A stretch of 38,463 nt of DNA, taken from positions 1-38,463 of the forward strand of contig JAGFJG010000077.1 in the NCBI GenBank assembly GCA_024102915.1, given 5' to 3'. Each line of letters starts with the position of its first letter. Position 1 is the stretch's first letter. A program made the position numbers and the translations under genes. This document shows positions 26,274 through 35,443 of this stretch, in pieces. A model generated the notes under the pieces. The model did no database searches. It saw only the letters and a program-made list of their open reading frames with translations, and had not been told where the DNA came from. Origin of the DNA: Caldilineales bacterium (GTDB lineage: Bacteria > Chloroflexota > Anaerolineae > J102).

Positions 26274-27275
26274 TTAAACTTCCACCGGATTCAGCCAGGG
26301 CATCATGCTGCGCAATTCTTTGCCGACCTGTTCGATCTGCAAGTCGCGCTCGGCGGCGCGGCGGGCGTTGAAATTCGGGCGACCATTGGCGTTTTCCTCG
26401 ATCCATTCTTCGGCATAGGCGCCGCTCTGGATGTCGGCCAACAATTCACGCATGGCTTCGCGGGTCTGGTCGGTGATGATGCGTTCGCCAGCATGATAAT
26501 CGCCGTGCTCGGCGGTGTCGCTGACGCTGTAGCGCATGTACGCCAGGCCGCCCCGATAGAATAGATCGACGATCAATTTGAGTTCGTGCATGCACTCGAA
26601 GTAGGCGACCTCTGGCTGATAACCGGCATCGACCAGGGTCTGGAACCCGGCCTTGACCAGTTCGCTGACGCCGCCGCAAAGCACAGCCTGTTCGCCAAAG
26701 AGGTCAGTCTCGGTCTCTTCGCTGAAGGTAGTTTGCAGCGCCCCAGCCCGGGTGCAGCCGATGGCTTTGGCATAGGCCAGCGTGTCAGCCCAGGCATTGC
26801 CGCTGGCATCCTGATAAACGGCGACCAGCGCCGGGGTGCCCGTGCCTTCCACGAACAACTCACGCACCCGATGACCCGGCGCCTTTGGGGCCACCATACT
26901 CACATCCACGAAATCGGGCGGCATTATCTGGCCGAACCGGATGTTGAAGCCATGACCGAACATCAACGTTTTGCCGGGGCGCAGGTTGGGTTGAATGCTT
27001 TCCTGGTAGATTTTCGCCTGTACAGTGTCGGGAGCCAGCACCATGATGATGTCGGCCTCTTCGCAAGCCTGGGTGGTCGAGACGACCCGCAGGCCCGCCG
27101 CCTCCGCCTTTTGCCAGGAGCCGGAGCCTTTGTAAAGCCCGACCCGCACATCCAGTCCGCTGTCTTGTAGGCTTAGCGCATGGGCATGGCCCTGGCTGCC
27201 GTAGCCGAGCACGGCGATTTTTCGCCCCTGCAGGCGGCTGATGTCAGCGTCCTTGTCGTAGAAAATGTTTGCCAT
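26274..27275 (-). CDS. ilvC: Ketol-acid reductoisomerase
   Basis: 333 aa, class I length. Rossmann start [35 protein letters not shown]; the position after the second Gly-rich strand has no long NADPH loop of the class II type. [36 protein letters not shown] and later [16 protein letters not shown] and [36 protein letters not shown] carry Mg and substrate ligands. It converts 2-acetolactate and 2-aceto-2-hydroxybutyrate to dihydroxy acids with NADPH. The SD is weak (AGGAA). Confidence 0.97.
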   Translation of the reverse strand: MANIFYDKDADISRLQGRKIAVLGYGSQGHAHALSLQDSGLDVRVGLYKGSGSWQKAEAAGLRVVSTTQACEEADIIMVLAPDTVQAKIYQESIQPNLRPGKTLMFGHGFNIRFGQIMPPDFVDVSMVAPKAPGHRVRELFVEGTGTPALVAVYQDASGNAWADTLAYAKAIGCTRAGALQTTFSEETETDLFGEQAVLCGGVSELVKAGFQTLVDAGYQPEVAYFECMHELKLIVDLFYRGGLAYMRYSVSDTAEHGDYHAGERIITDQTREAMRELLADIQSGAYAEEWIEENANGRPNFNARRAAERDLQIEQVGKELRSMMPWLNPVEV

Positions 27276-27300
27276 GATTTTGTGGTTCCTATTGGTGGAA

Positions 27301-27332
27301 AGTAGGTTGGTTGGATAGTTGGTTGGTTTTTC
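27301..27332. repeat. GGTTGGTTGG short-word repeat
   Basis: AGTAGGTTGGTTGGATAGTTGGTTGG consists of near-repeats of GTTG and GGTTGG, in the gap between ilvN and ilvC. No palindrome is formed. It is probably a low-complexity intergenic filler. Confidence 0.5.
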
Positions 27333-27397
27333 GGGGATAAATAGGCTTGCAGAAAAGGGATTGGGTTATCAATGTGCCAACCCCCATTCTACCAATG

Positions 27398-27937
27398 CTA
27401 CAGCGCTGTGCGACGCGGGCGTGGACTGCTGCCATTCCTGCCCACCTGACCTCGTGTCATGGCGACGGCTCCCGTGCGCACCATTTCCAGGATGGGGTAA
27501 TTGCTTAGCAGTTCGATCAGGCTCTCGATCTGATCCTCCGCCCCGACCGCCTGCACGACCACGGCATCCATACTCACATCCACGATGCGGGCGCGATAGA
27601 TATCGACGATCTGCATGATCTCGGAGCGGGTTTTGCTGTCCACCTTGACGCGCACCAGCACCAATTCCCTGGTGATCGCCTTCCGGTCCGTGATGCGTTC
27701 GACTTTGGTGACATTGACCAGCTTGTAAAGCTGTTTGACCGATTGCTCGACCATATGATCATCGCCATTGACGACGAACGTCAGACGACTGATCCCCGGC
27801 GTCTCACTGTGCCCGACCGTCAGACTTTCGATATTGAAATTGCGGCGGCGGAAAAGCCCCACCACCCGGTTGAGGACGCCCGGCTTGTCTTCCAGCCAGG
27901 CGACAACAGTATGTTTGTTTGTACTGATTGCTTCCAT
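27398..27937 (-). CDS. ilvN: Acetolactate synthase small (regulatory) subunit
   Basis: 179 aa. The N-terminal ACT domain ([49 protein letters not shown], residues 7-56) is followed by the C-terminal ALS_ss domain ([32 protein letters not shown]...). It binds valine or other branched-chain amino acids and raises the activity of the IlvB catalytic subunit. GAGGAG precedes the ATG. It follows ilvB by about 100 bases filled with a CAGTA-word repeat. The last ~20 residues ([19 protein letters not shown]) look like a non-conserved tail. Confidence 0.95.
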   Translation of the reverse strand: MEAISTNKHTVVAWLEDKPGVLNRVVGLFRRRNFNIESLTVGHSETPGISRLTFVVNGDDHMVEQSVKQLYKLVNVTKVERITDRKAITRELVLVRVKVDSKTRSEIMQIVDIYRARIVDVSMDAVVVQAVGAEDQIESLIELLSNYPILEMVRTGAVAMTRGQVGRNGSSPRPRRTAL

Positions 27938-27954
27938 AGTTCGTTCTCCTCGTT

Positions 27955-28037
27955 TTCAGTATTCAGTAATCAGTAGCCAGTAAATCAGTATTCAGACACC
28001 GATTACAGGTTACTGACCTTCTGCATACTGACCACTG
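27955..28037. repeat. CAGTAATCAG/CAGTATTCAG short-word repeat
   Basis: The stretch contains CAGTATTCAGTAATCAGTAG, a further CAGTA-type copy with CAGTATTCAG, and TACTGACC/CACTGACC copies. It fills the ilvB-ilvN gap. The design, degenerate CAGTA words in direct orientation, resembles the other wordy gaps in this cluster. Confidence 0.55.
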
Positions 28038-28039
28038 AC

Positions 28040-29755
28040 CTACCACGCAGGGGTGACGCCGCTTGGCCCTTGCACGATTTTGGGGCGGCGAATGAGATCG
28101 CCGACAGCAGCGCCTGGGGCGACCATCGGGTAAACGTTGACTTCTTCCTTGACACGGAAGTCAAGCAGGAACGGCCCGTCATGTGCATTGGCTTCGACGA
28201 ACGCATCCGCCACGTCTTCTTTGCGGGTGATGCGGCGAGCGGACATGCCGTAAGCGTCGGCCAATTTGACGAAATCGGGGCTGAGCATGGGCGTGCCGGT
28301 GTACCGTTTCTCGTAGAAAAGCTGTTGCCATTGCCGCACCATGCCCAGAAAACCGTTGTTGATGATGGCGATCTTGATCGGCAGCTTTTCCTGCATAACC
28401 ACCGCCAACTCCTGCAACGTCATCTGGAAACCGCCGTCTCCGGCAACGGCCCACACGCGCGAATCACGTGCTGCAAACTGCGCGCCGATCGCCGCCGGCA
28501 GTGCAAAGCCCATCGTGCCCAGTCCGCCCGAAGTCAGTAACTGGCGCGGGCGTTCGTGGATGAAGTATTGCGCTTCCCACATTTGATGCTGGCCCACGTC
28601 GGTGACGACGATCGTGTCGCCTTTGGTGCTGTGCCAAAGCTGGCGCATCACATAGGGCGGGATCAGTTCTTCGACTTCCAGGCCGAGGATATCGCGCTCG
28701 CGCCCGTCGCCACGCCAGGCCTGAATCTGTTCCAACCATTCCAGATGGCGGGCCGGTTGTACCAGTGTGAGCAGGTTTTGCAAGCTGTCTTTGCAGTCGC
28801 CAATCAGGGCGACATCGGGCGTAACATTTTTACCAACCTCAGCCGGGTCCATTTCCAGGTGGATAACCTTGGCATTCGGCGCGAAATCATCCAGCTTGCC
28901 GGTCACCCGATCGTCAAAACGCATGCCCACGCCGATCAGCACATCACATTCCTGGATGGCAAGATTGGTGTGCGCCTCTCCGTGCATGCCGCACATGCCC
29001 AGCGCCAGAGGATGCGTTTCTGGCAGGTTTCCCAGGCCGAGCAGGGTGGTGGTGACCGGGATCTCGGCCAGTTCGATCAGTTTCCGCAATTCTTCTGTGG
29101 CCTGACCCATCTGCACGCCATGCCCGGCGATAATCAGCGGCTTGCGGGCTTTGTTGATGATGGCGGCGGCTCGTTTGACATCTTCGCCAATCAGCCCGAA
29201 CCAGGGATTGTAACCGGGCAAATTCACGTTTTCCGGATAAACAAAATCGGTGCTGTCGTTCTGTACATCTTTACAGATATCAACCAGCACCGGTCCGGGT
29301 CTGCCTTCGCGCGCAATATAAAACGCCTCTTTCATCACCTGGGGCAGCTCGTTCACATCTGTCACCAGGAAATTGTGTTTTGTCACCGGCTGGGTGACGC
29401 CGGTCACATCGGTTTCCTGAAAGGCGTCATTACCCAACAGGTTGGTCACCACCTGACCGGTGATCGCAACCAGGGGGATCGAATCCATCATGGCGTTGGC
29501 CAATCCGGTGACGAGGTTGGTGGCTGCCGGGCCGGATGTGGCGAAGCAGACGCCGACATCCCCCTTGACACGGGCGAAACCATCGGCCATGTGGGCGGCG
29601 CCTTGTTCGTGGCGCACCAGCACATGATGAATCTGCGGATACTTTGCCAGGGCGTCGTACATGGGCAGGTTGGCGCCCCCTGGCATGCCGAAGATGACAT
29701 CGATGCCTTCTTGCAGCAGCGCCTCCATAACAATCTGGGCTCCGGTGAGTCTCAT
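28040..29755 (-). CDS. ilvB: Acetolactate synthase large (catalytic) subunit
   Basis: 571 aa. N-terminal TPP pyrimidine domain with [14 protein letters not shown] and [14 protein letters not shown]; central FAD-binding-type domain; C-terminal domain with [19 protein letters not shown] and [49 protein letters not shown], the TPP/Mg motif. It joins two pyruvates or pyruvate and 2-oxobutyrate. The [10 protein letters not shown] stretch is typical of biosynthetic acetohydroxyacid synthases. AGGAG lies ten bases before ATG. First structural gene of the branched-chain operon, downstream of the leader attenuator. Confidence 0.97.
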   Translation of the reverse strand: MRLTGAQIVMEALLQEGIDVIFGMPGGANLPMYDALAKYPQIHHVLVRHEQGAAHMADGFARVKGDVGVCFATSGPAATNLVTGLANAMMDSIPLVAITGQVVTNLLGNDAFQETDVTGVTQPVTKHNFLVTDVNELPQVMKEAFYIAREGRPGPVLVDICKDVQNDSTDFVYPENVNLPGYNPWFGLIGEDVKRAAAIINKARKPLIIAGHGVQMGQATEELRKLIELAEIPVTTTLLGLGNLPETHPLALGMCGMHGEAHTNLAIQECDVLIGVGMRFDDRVTGKLDDFAPNAKVIHLEMDPAEVGKNVTPDVALIGDCKDSLQNLLTLVQPARHLEWLEQIQAWRGDGRERDILGLEVEELIPPYVMRQLWHSTKGDTIVVTDVGQHQMWEAQYFIHERPRQLLTSGGLGTMGFALPAAIGAQFAARDSRVWAVAGDGGFQMTLQELAVVMQEKLPIKIAIINNGFLGMVRQWQQLFYEKRYTGTPMLSPDFVKLADAYGMSARRITRKEDVADAFVEANAHDGPFLLDFRVKEEVNVYPMVAPGAAVGDLIRRPKIVQGPSGVTPAW

Positions 29756-29840
29756 ACGGGTTGTCTCCTGAAAGAAACGGATGATGATAATGACGGACTG
29801 AACGGTCTCGTCCAGTCAGATTCTTGTCCTGACACAAGAA

Positions 29841-29880
29841 CGCCCCCAATGCACACGAAGTCTGTGCGAACTTGGGGGCG
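29841..29880 (-). promoter_or_regulatory. Second leader hairpin before ilvB
   Basis: CGCCCCCAA and TTGGGGGCG form a 9-bp outer stem and GCACA/TGTGC an inner one. The bases after it on the minus strand, TTCTTGTG, are not a good T tract. It lies between the attenuator terminator and ilvB. It may be a processing site or stabiliser; a further small TTCTTGT/ACAAGAA hairpin follows at 29821-29840. Confidence 0.45.
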
Positions 29881-29900
29881 ACGTTGCCCGGACTTATGAG

Positions 29901-29935
29901 ACAAAAGAAAACCCCCCTTCCAGTTGGAAGGGGGG
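29901..29935 (-). terminator. ilv attenuator: terminator hairpin
   Basis: CCCCCCTTCCA and TGGAAGGGGGG form a perfect 11-bp stem followed on the minus strand by TTTTCTTTTGT. It lies about 30 bases after the leader-peptide stop. Its 5' arm includes CCTTCCAACTGG, exactly complementary to CCAGTTGGAAGG (29984-29995) inside the leader peptide, so an antiterminator can replace it. Confidence 0.85.
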
Positions 29936-29965
29936 CGACTTTTACGCTGCTATGGGTGTAGTCGC

Positions 29966-30076
29966 CTAAAGGCTCTTCACCCGCCTTCCAACTGGTGTCG
30001 GCTCCTGGCCGATAATAAGGGCCAGAAGCTCAATAACGATGACAATAAGAAGGAAGGACGAATTGATGTTAGACAT
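29966..30076 (-). CDS. Branched-chain amino acid leader peptide (ilv attenuator)
   Basis: 36 codons then TAG. Residues 9-22 read LLIVIVIELLALII: 12 of 14 are Ile, Leu or Val. A ribosome stalled on this run for lack of charged tRNA-Ile/Leu/Val would cover the early leader and leave CCAGTTGGAAGG (codons ACA CCA GTT GGA AGG, near residues 27-31) free to pair with the 5' arm of the terminator. This is the E. coli ilvL/ilvB-type design. No SD is visible before the ATG, which lies about 29 bases after the predicted start of transcription. The gene just downstream is ilvB. Confidence 0.85.
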   Translation of the reverse strand: MSNINSSFLLIVIVIELLALIIGQEPTPVGRRVKSL

Positions 30077-30111
30077 TTGAACAAAAGCAAGGCGTTTGCT
30101 GAATGCGGTGG

Positions 30112-30140
30112 AGTATAGCGGCAGGGTTCAGTAATGTCAA
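30112..30140 (-). promoter_or_regulatory. Promoter of the ilv-leu operon
   Basis: On the minus strand, a perfect TTGACA (30135-30140) and TATACT (30112-30117) are 17 bases apart, giving a start near 30105. Everything from ilvB to at least leuA reads in the same direction after the attenuator. Confidence 0.8.
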
Positions 30141-30209
30141 ACTCAGTTGCGCGCCAGAATTGCCCCTGATTTAGTTGGTCATCCGGCGGCGAGGATTTAG
30201 AATGGAATC

Positions 30210-30767
30210 ATGTTTACACGGATTTCCGATCGGCTCATCGCTATCTCGACCGGCCGGGTGACCCTGACTGGGCTGATCATCTTCCTGCTTTTTGGCGCGC
30301 TGGTTTTGCCCAGGCAGGCTGCCATCGCCGAACAGACTTCGGGCGGGGCGGGTTCGCCAGACACCTCGTACTTCTATTCAGCGTCCGACCTCTACGACAT
30401 GGCCGAGGCTTATGGCGAGGCGGGGCGAGCGGCTTACGTGCGGTCGAGGTTCACTTTCGACGCCATCTTTCCCCTAGTTTACACGCTGTTTCTGGTGACG
30501 AGCGTCAGTTGGGTCTACGGCAGAGCGTTTCTACCGGGCAGCGTCTGGCGGCTGGCAAATCTTATCCCGATCCTGGCGATGCTGTTCGATTTTCTGGAAA
30601 ACTGTTCCGCCTCACTGGTGATGTGGCGATACCCAGACCCGACCCCCATCATCGTCCACCTGGCCCCACTTTTCACGGCGCTGAAGTGGCTGTTTGTGTC
30701 AGGCAGTTTTGTGGCGCTTCTGGCGGGACTGGTCGTCCTGCTCGTCAAACGCCTGCGCGCCCGCTGA
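30210..30767 (+). CDS. Hypothetical integral membrane protein
   Basis: 185 aa; no family recognised. Four hydrophobic segments are visible: about 16-36 (VTLTGLIIFLLFGALVLPRQA), 84-104, 113-133 and 154-179. The loop between the first two (about 40-82) carries Ser, Thr, Tyr and acidic residues and is probably outside the cell. The C-terminus is basic (KRLRAR). It is divergent from the ilv operon and alone on the plus strand. Upstream I see no convincing promoter. The role is unknown. Confidence 0.72.
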   Translation: MFTRISDRLIAISTGRVTLTGLIIFLLFGALVLPRQAAIAEQTSGGAGSPDTSYFYSASDLYDMAEAYGEAGRAAYVRSRFTFDAIFPLVYTLFLVTSVSWVYGRAFLPGSVWRLANLIPILAMLFDFLENCSASLVMWRYPDPTPIIVHLAPLFTALKWLFVSGSFVALLAGLVVLLVKRLRAR

Positions 30768-30771
30768 TCGG

Positions 30772-31758
30772 TCATTCACTCAACGTCGTCAACAGCCGCC
30801 GCAGCCAGCGCGACACGCCATCGGCATCCTCGCCCCAATCCTCAGGTGGCGAGTCGGCCAAAGCCTGATGCCAGTTTAGCGCCCGAGAGAGACTGCCCAG
30901 GCGTAGCGCCAGATCCAGGGCTTTGCGCAAGCGGTCGGGCGAGCCAAAATCCGTCCAGGCTGCCAGATAGAGATTCTGCAATTCGGCGAGTTCGGGGCTG
31001 TTTTCCTCCAAACCCAGGCGGTATTGCAGCACTGCCAGCGTGACGTTCATGGTGAAAAAGGGATGTGTCAGCGCGCAATCGCCCCAATCGATGAACGTGA
31101 TCCGGTCGCCGTCGACAAACACATTGGCGTCGTGCAGGTCGGAGTGATCGATGGTTTCGGGAATGCCGTACGATACGAGTCGTTGGCAGAGTTCTTGTAG
31201 TCTGGGCGAAAGGGAATGCAGGGCGCGATATTCGGCGGCAGTGAGACCGTCCGGCTGGTCGATAAGCAGATGGGCGGTGTCGGCGAGGAGCATGTCGAGC
31301 TTTTCCGGCAGGGAGCGCAGTCGTCGGTCGGGCAAGCCGGTCGCCAATAATTCATCGACATGTGCGGACATTTCCAGTTGAAGCCCGGCGTAGATTGGCA
31401 GGATGCGTCGCCAATAATCGAGCGTGTCTTGGACGTCTGTTGACAATCCACGCAACGCAACGCCGGCATCGCCGGTGAGCGCCCAGCCTCGCGCTGTATC
31501 GGCCGCCAAAAGCCGGGGGACGCAATCCGGGCGAAAGCGCGAGAGCACAGAAAGCAGGCCGGGTTCATGGGCCAGGCCGGGCGTGCAGGCTTTGAAATAA
31601 AGATTCCCCGCCGTCGTGGGCACGCGTATCACCGTCGACCAGGGCCGGACGTGCGACTGCTCGATGGCGCCAATCGGCTCTAAACCCAACCGGGCCAGTT
31701 CAGTCCGAATCCACCCGTGGGCCTGAGTCCGCCATCCGGCGCTATCCCAAACCAGCAT
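30772..31758 (-). CDS. Aminoglycoside phosphotransferase (APH)/choline kinase-like protein
   Basis: 328 aa from ATG 31758, chosen because the sequence becomes family-like there; the frame is open 30 codons further up, overlapping the cyclase gene. The kinase-like catalytic loop HSDLHDANVFVDGDRITFIDWGDC holds Asp207, Asn212 and Asp224; LYFKACTP may supply the ATP Lys. Members phosphorylate small alcohols, amino sugars or proteins; no clue to the substrate. The start overlaps the end of the adenylate cyclase gene by 17 bases, so the two are co-transcribed. Its 3' end nearly meets the membrane protein gene on the other strand. Confidence 0.82.
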   Translation of the reverse strand: MLVWDSAGWRTQAHGWIRTELARLGLEPIGAIEQSHVRPWSTVIRVPTTAGNLYFKACTPGLAHEPGLLSVLSRFRPDCVPRLLAADTARGWALTGDAGVALRGLSTDVQDTLDYWRRILPIYAGLQLEMSAHVDELLATGLPDRRLRSLPEKLDMLLADTAHLLIDQPDGLTAAEYRALHSLSPRLQELCQRLVSYGIPETIDHSDLHDANVFVDGDRITFIDWGDCALTHPFFTMNVTLAVLQYRLGLEENSPELAELQNLYLAAWTDFGSPDRLRKALDLALRLGSLSRALNWHQALADSPPEDWGEDADGVSRWLRRLLTTLSE

Positions 31759-32998
31759 GACCGTTCTTGATTCCCTCCACCGACCACACCGGCATTTCGC
31801 CCTTGCCCTTGACCTGGATAGTTCCCAGTGATTTGCACTCGAAATCATCCTTGATCAGGTCGTGGGTGGCTTGCGTGATCTGGATCAGATTGGCCCGGCC
31901 ATGCGATTCCATGCGGCTGGCGGTGTTGACGGCATCGCCCCACAAATCGTAGATGAATTTCTTGCGCCCGATCACGCCCGCCACCACCGGCCCGGAATTG
32001 ATGCCGATGCGGAACGCCAGTTTGCAGCCCCGGACATCGTGGTTATTGACGTAATCCCGGAGGTCAAGGGCGAGACGAGTGATGGCCTGGGCGTGGTCGG
32101 GACGAGCATTGGGCACGCCTGCCGCCGCCATATAGCAATCGCCGATCGTTTTTATTTTCTCCAGGCCATAGGTCTCCGCCAATCCGTCCAGATGTGAGAA
32201 AACTTCGTCGAGAATCGCCACCAATTCATCGGGTTTCATGTCAGCCGAAAGGGGCGTGAAACCAACGACATCGGCGAACAGGATGCTGGCGGCATCGAAA
32301 TTGTCGGCGATGATGCGGTTCTCGTTTTTGAGGATGGCGGCGATCTCTGCGGGCAGGATGTTGAGCAACAAGGCTTCGGCTTTATCTTGTTCGGCGCGCA
32401 GTAGCCGGAAGGCCATGTCGCGTTGTTGCACAAAATAAATGAGGATGGCGAAGACGAATGCGGTGGGCCCGACGACATTCCAACCCAACATGAATTGGCG
32501 AAGCCCCGTGGGCACGGCGGCGCCGGCGCTGGTCGCGGGCAGGAAGACGGAAATGACCAGCATGATGATGAAGCCGTACAACCAGTAGAGCGCTTCCCGG
32601 CTGCCGAACATCACGAGAGCGCCCAACGGGGCGAGGATGACCCATAAGGTCTGGCCGCTCACGTAGGTGAATCCGCCCAGGACGACGAGCAGCGCTCCCG
32701 ACCAAATGGGCAACCCCACGAATTGCGCTCGCGCCACCGAACTGATTGTCAGCCTGTGAATGCCTAACAATAGCAGCAAAAAAGCCTGATACACAGCCCA
32801 CGACAGATAGAGAACCGTGACCTGTGGGGTATGACCGAGGTAATAAAGCAGACTCGCAAACCCCAACCCGAGGCAAGAGAAAATCGTCGAGTAGATGTTT
32901 GTGAGCCGCTGCATGCGCTCATCGGCGGTTTCATTCTGGCGCTGCCCAATCCGTGTCAGCACATCAGATTTTGCAGAAACTCTATTCCACCAACTCAT
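31742..32998 (-). CDS. Membrane-bound class III adenylate cyclase
   Basis: 418 aa. Six hydrophobic segments span about residues 33-190; a short helix (200-225) leads to the cyclase domain (235-410). ILFADVVGFTPLS carries metal ligand Asp243; KIKTIGDCYMAAAGV gives Lys283 and Asp287; FIYDLWGDAVNTASRM gives Asp351, Asn358 and Arg362. The Lys/Asp pair is the adenine-selecting set, so ATP is the expected substrate rather than GTP. It makes cAMP as a homodimer; the membrane part may sense a signal but is of no named type I recognise. The APH-like gene overlaps its 3' end. Confidence 0.93.
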   Translation of the reverse strand: MSWWNRVSAKSDVLTRIGQRQNETADERMQRLTNIYSTIFSCLGLGFASLLYYLGHTPQVTVLYLSWAVYQAFLLLLLGIHRLTISSVARAQFVGLPIWSGALLVVLGGFTYVSGQTLWVILAPLGALVMFGSREALYWLYGFIIMLVISVFLPATSAGAAVPTGLRQFMLGWNVVGPTAFVFAILIYFVQQRDMAFRLLRAEQDKAEALLLNILPAEIAAILKNENRIIADNFDAASILFADVVGFTPLSADMKPDELVAILDEVFSHLDGLAETYGLEKIKTIGDCYMAAAGVPNARPDHAQAITRLALDLRDYVNNHDVRGCKLAFRIGINSGPVVAGVIGRKKFIYDLWGDAVNTASRMESHGRANLIQITQATHDLIKDDFECKSLGTIQVKGKGEMPVWSVEGIKNGHAGLG

Positions 32999-33029
32999 CG
33001 CTTTTATCGCACCAATCGTGAGAATCCGC

Positions 33030-34028
33030 TCACCATTCGAACGTCGCCGTCACCGGCGCGTGGTCTGGGGCGATGGCTTTGTCACGCGTAGATGGATCAT
33101 CGGACACGGAGGCCAGTTCGCCCTCGAAATCGACGTGGCTATCGACAACCGGCAGTCGTCGTTTGTTGTCGGGCTGGATGGGGAAGAGCTCTTCGGAGGC
33201 GAATATCTGGTCGATAAGCTCACGTCGCCCGTTGTGCACGCGCGAATAGTCTCGCCCAGGCGGCAGCAGCGGCGCCAGATTGAACAGGCGGGTGTCGTCA
33301 CCTTTGTCGGGGCGGTCGAAGCCGAGCGTGCCGATCTCGCTGCCGCCGGGGCCGATGAGGATCATGGATGTCTGGGCGGCAGGGACGTCGTTGAAATCAC
33401 CAAAAACCAGCAACGGGTTCTGGGTATTCCCTTCCAGGAGATCGTTCGCCGCCATGCGCAATGTCACAGCCTCGGCCATGCGCCGCATCAGGGCGAGCCC
33501 CGCCATCTGCGCCCGTTCCGTTTCGTCCTTGGGCGCAAAACTCGTGCCCCACGGCCGGGGATAGCTCAGCAGTTTGGACTTGAGATGGGCGGTGATGACA
33601 TCGATCTCACGGCCATCTTTGCTGACATGAATGTGCAGCGCCCCGCGTCCAAAGCGCCTCAGCGGGATCGTCGACCCCAGAGGATCGACATAATGCACGT
33701 CCATGGCCGGACCCTGGGCAAAATCGACCAGATCGGTGGTGCGCTCAATCAATAATCGAGAGAGGAACGCCACTCGAATGCCGCGCGAATCAGGGAAAGC
33801 GGAAATGGCGCGATGGCGATAGGTTCCGGCCAACGCTTCCTGTAAATCTTGCAGCGGTTCCAGCCCGCCTATTTCCTGCAGGGCGACGACATCGGGTTCC
33901 AGGCGGTTGATGGTTTCCGCCAGCAGTTCCAGCTTTCGTTCATACCGCTGTTTGTCTGTTTGACCTGCACTGAGGGGCGGACGAAAGAGATTTTCGACAT
34001 TCCAAGTCATCACTTTGAAGCCTGACAT
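33030..34028 (-). CDS. Endonuclease/exonuclease/phosphatase (EEP) family protein
   Basis: 332 aa without signal peptide. DNase I-like motifs: MTWNVENLF (5-15), ALQEIGGLEPL (Glu of the metal site), VITAHLKS, VFGDFNDVPA and IAPDHAPVTATF at the end. These give the Asn, Glu, Asp, Asn and Asp-His set of a Mg-dependent phosphoesterase. Substrate could be DNA, phospholipid or another phosphodiester. It is 31 bases upstream of the cyclase gene on the same strand, so the order may be an operon EEP-cyclase-APH. No strong SD. Confidence 0.88.
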   Translation of the reverse strand: MSGFKVMTWNVENLFRPPLSAGQTDKQRYERKLELLAETINRLEPDVVALQEIGGLEPLQDLQEALAGTYRHRAISAFPDSRGIRVAFLSRLLIERTTDLVDFAQGPAMDVHYVDPLGSTIPLRRFGRGALHIHVSKDGREIDVITAHLKSKLLSYPRPWGTSFAPKDETERAQMAGLALMRRMAEAVTLRMAANDLLEGNTQNPLLVFGDFNDVPAAQTSMILIGPGGSEIGTLGFDRPDKGDDTRLFNLAPLLPPGRDYSRVHNGRRELIDQIFASEELFPIQPDNKRRLPVVDSHVDFEGELASVSDDPSTRDKAIAPDHAPVTATFEW

Positions 34029-34127
34029 CAGTTATTCCTTTGAATTCAGATGGGGAGGTGCGTTTCGGCAAGTATAGAACCGACCCTCACTCGGTGCAAC
34101 CGGCTGCGGGCACGACATCCGGCGAGG

Positions 34128-34180
34128 GGCATTTCGCCCTCTTCCCCCTGCCCCTTCTCCCGCCCTGGGAGGAGAAGGGC
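34128..34180. repeat. CCCCTTCTCCC hairpin repeat, copy 2
   Basis: GGCATTTCGCCCTCTTCCCCCTG leads into CCCCTTCTCCC (34151-34161), then GCCCTGGGA and GGAGAAGGG, the same order of words as at 4846-4899. The right arm carries an extra GGA. It lies between argJ and the EEP gene. Confidence 0.6.
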
Positions 34181-34210
34181 GTTAAACCTTATTTACATCT
34201 TGAACCGATT

Positions 34211-35443
34211 TCAGGTGCGATAATCGCCGTTGATCGTGACATAGTCGTGGCTGAGATCACACGTCCACATCTCCGATTGGCCTGGGCTGGAACCGAGGCT
34301 GAGATCGATCAGCAGTTCGGGATGAGCAAAATGCGCTGTGGCGGCAGACTCGTCGTAGGCCAATGGCATGCCGTTGGCCACGAGTTGCATGCGCTCGCCG
34401 AAATGCTCCGGCTCTGTGGCGCTGCTGATCCAAAGCTCGGCCGAATTCGGCTCGAAAACGACGCCGCTGTTCCCTGCCGTAGCCAGGATGCGTCCCCAAT
34501 TGGCGTCGCCGCCGTAGATGGCGGTTTTGACGAGGGGCGAAACCGCGATGGCGTTGGCGATGCGGTGCGCCTGATGGTCGTCGGGCAGACCGCTCACCCG
34601 AATCGTCACTAACTTGGTCGCGCCTTCGCCGTCGGCGACGATGGCGCGGGCCAATATTCCCGCCACTGTGGTCAGGGCATCGACGAATTGCTCAAACGCA
34701 GGGGATGAGGTTTCTTCGATAGTTGGGGTTTGGGCAGCGCCGTTGGCAAGCAAGATGACGGTGTCATTCGTGCTGGTGTCGCCATCCACGCTGATGCGGT
34801 TGAAACTGCGGTCGGCGGCGCGGCGCAGGGCCAGCCGCAGGAGTTCGGGCGGGACGGTGGCGTCGGTGATGATCACCGATAGCATGGTCGCCATGTTGGG
34901 GTGGATCATCCCCGCCCCTTTGGCTATCCCGGCCAGCCTGATCTCCCGACCATCGATCTGAGCTTTGAGCGACGCAGATTTCGGGCGTGTGTCGGTGGTC
35001 ATGATGGCGCGGGCCGCGGCGTGAAATCCATCTGCATCCGCCTGTGCCGCCTGTGCCAATACCGGGATCGCCGTTTCGATGCGCTCAACCGGCAGGGGCA
35101 CGCCGATAACGCCGGTTGACATAATCAACACCGAGCGTGATTCCAATCCCAGTGCAGCTTCGAGCGCCTCGGCGTTGCGGCGAGTATTCGCCAGCCCTGC
35201 CTCGCCGGTGACGGCATTGGCATTGCCGCTGTTGATCAGCACCGCCCGCACGGCGTTCGCATTGCGCGCCAACACTTCCTTGTCGTACACAACCGGGGCG
35301 GCGGCAAAGCGGTTTTGGGTGAAGAGGGCGGCGGCGGTACAGGGCCGGTCGCTGAGCACGAGGGCCAGGTCAGGATCGCCATTTTTTTTGATGCCACAGT
35401 GCATGCCGCCGTGCCTGAAACCGAATGGGAGAAATGTCGTCAT
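34211..35443 (-). CDS. argJ: Bifunctional glutamate N-acetyltransferase/amino-acid acetyltransferase
   Basis: 410 aa. The self-cleavage motif GMIHPNMATMLSVIITDA gives nucleophile Thr186. CTAAALFTQNRFAAAPV, VLINSGNANAVTGEAG and the later SVDGDTSTNDTVILLANGAA are typical; the chain ends near MWTCDLSHDYVTINGDYRT. The enzyme recycles the acetyl group from N-acetylornithine to glutamate and may also start the pathway with acetyl-CoA. The ATG overlaps the vapC stop (GGATGA), and GAGGT lies eight bases upstream, so it is translationally coupled to a toxin gene. argG is three genes upstream. Confidence 0.96.
   Translation of the reverse strand: MTTFLPFGFRHGGMHCGIKKNGDPDLALVLSDRPCTAAALFTQNRFAAAPVVYDKEVLARNANAVRAVLINSGNANAVTGEAGLANTRRNAEALEAALGLESRSVLIMSTGVIGVPLPVERIETAIPVLAQAAQADADGFHAAARAIMTTDTRPKSASLKAQIDGREIRLAGIAKGAGMIHPNMATMLSVIITDATVPPELLRLALRRAADRSFNRISVDGDTSTNDTVILLANGAAQTPTIEETSSPAFEQFVDALTTVAGILARAIVADGEGATKLVTIRVSGLPDDHQAHRIANAIAVSPLVKTAIYGGDANWGRILATAGNSGVVFEPNSAELWISSATEPEHFGERMQLVANGMPLAYDESAATAHFAHPELLIDLSLGSSPGQSEMWTCDLSHDYVTINGDYRT

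Noticed and set aside
27955..28037. CRISPR array
   Set aside because: The words are 5-10 bases, degenerate and unspaced; there are no regular spacers or cas genes.
28556..29899. 447-codon open frame on the plus strand opposite ilvB
   Set aside because: It mirrors ilvB exactly, lacks family motifs and is His/Gln-rich as expected for an antisense frame of a GC-rich gene.
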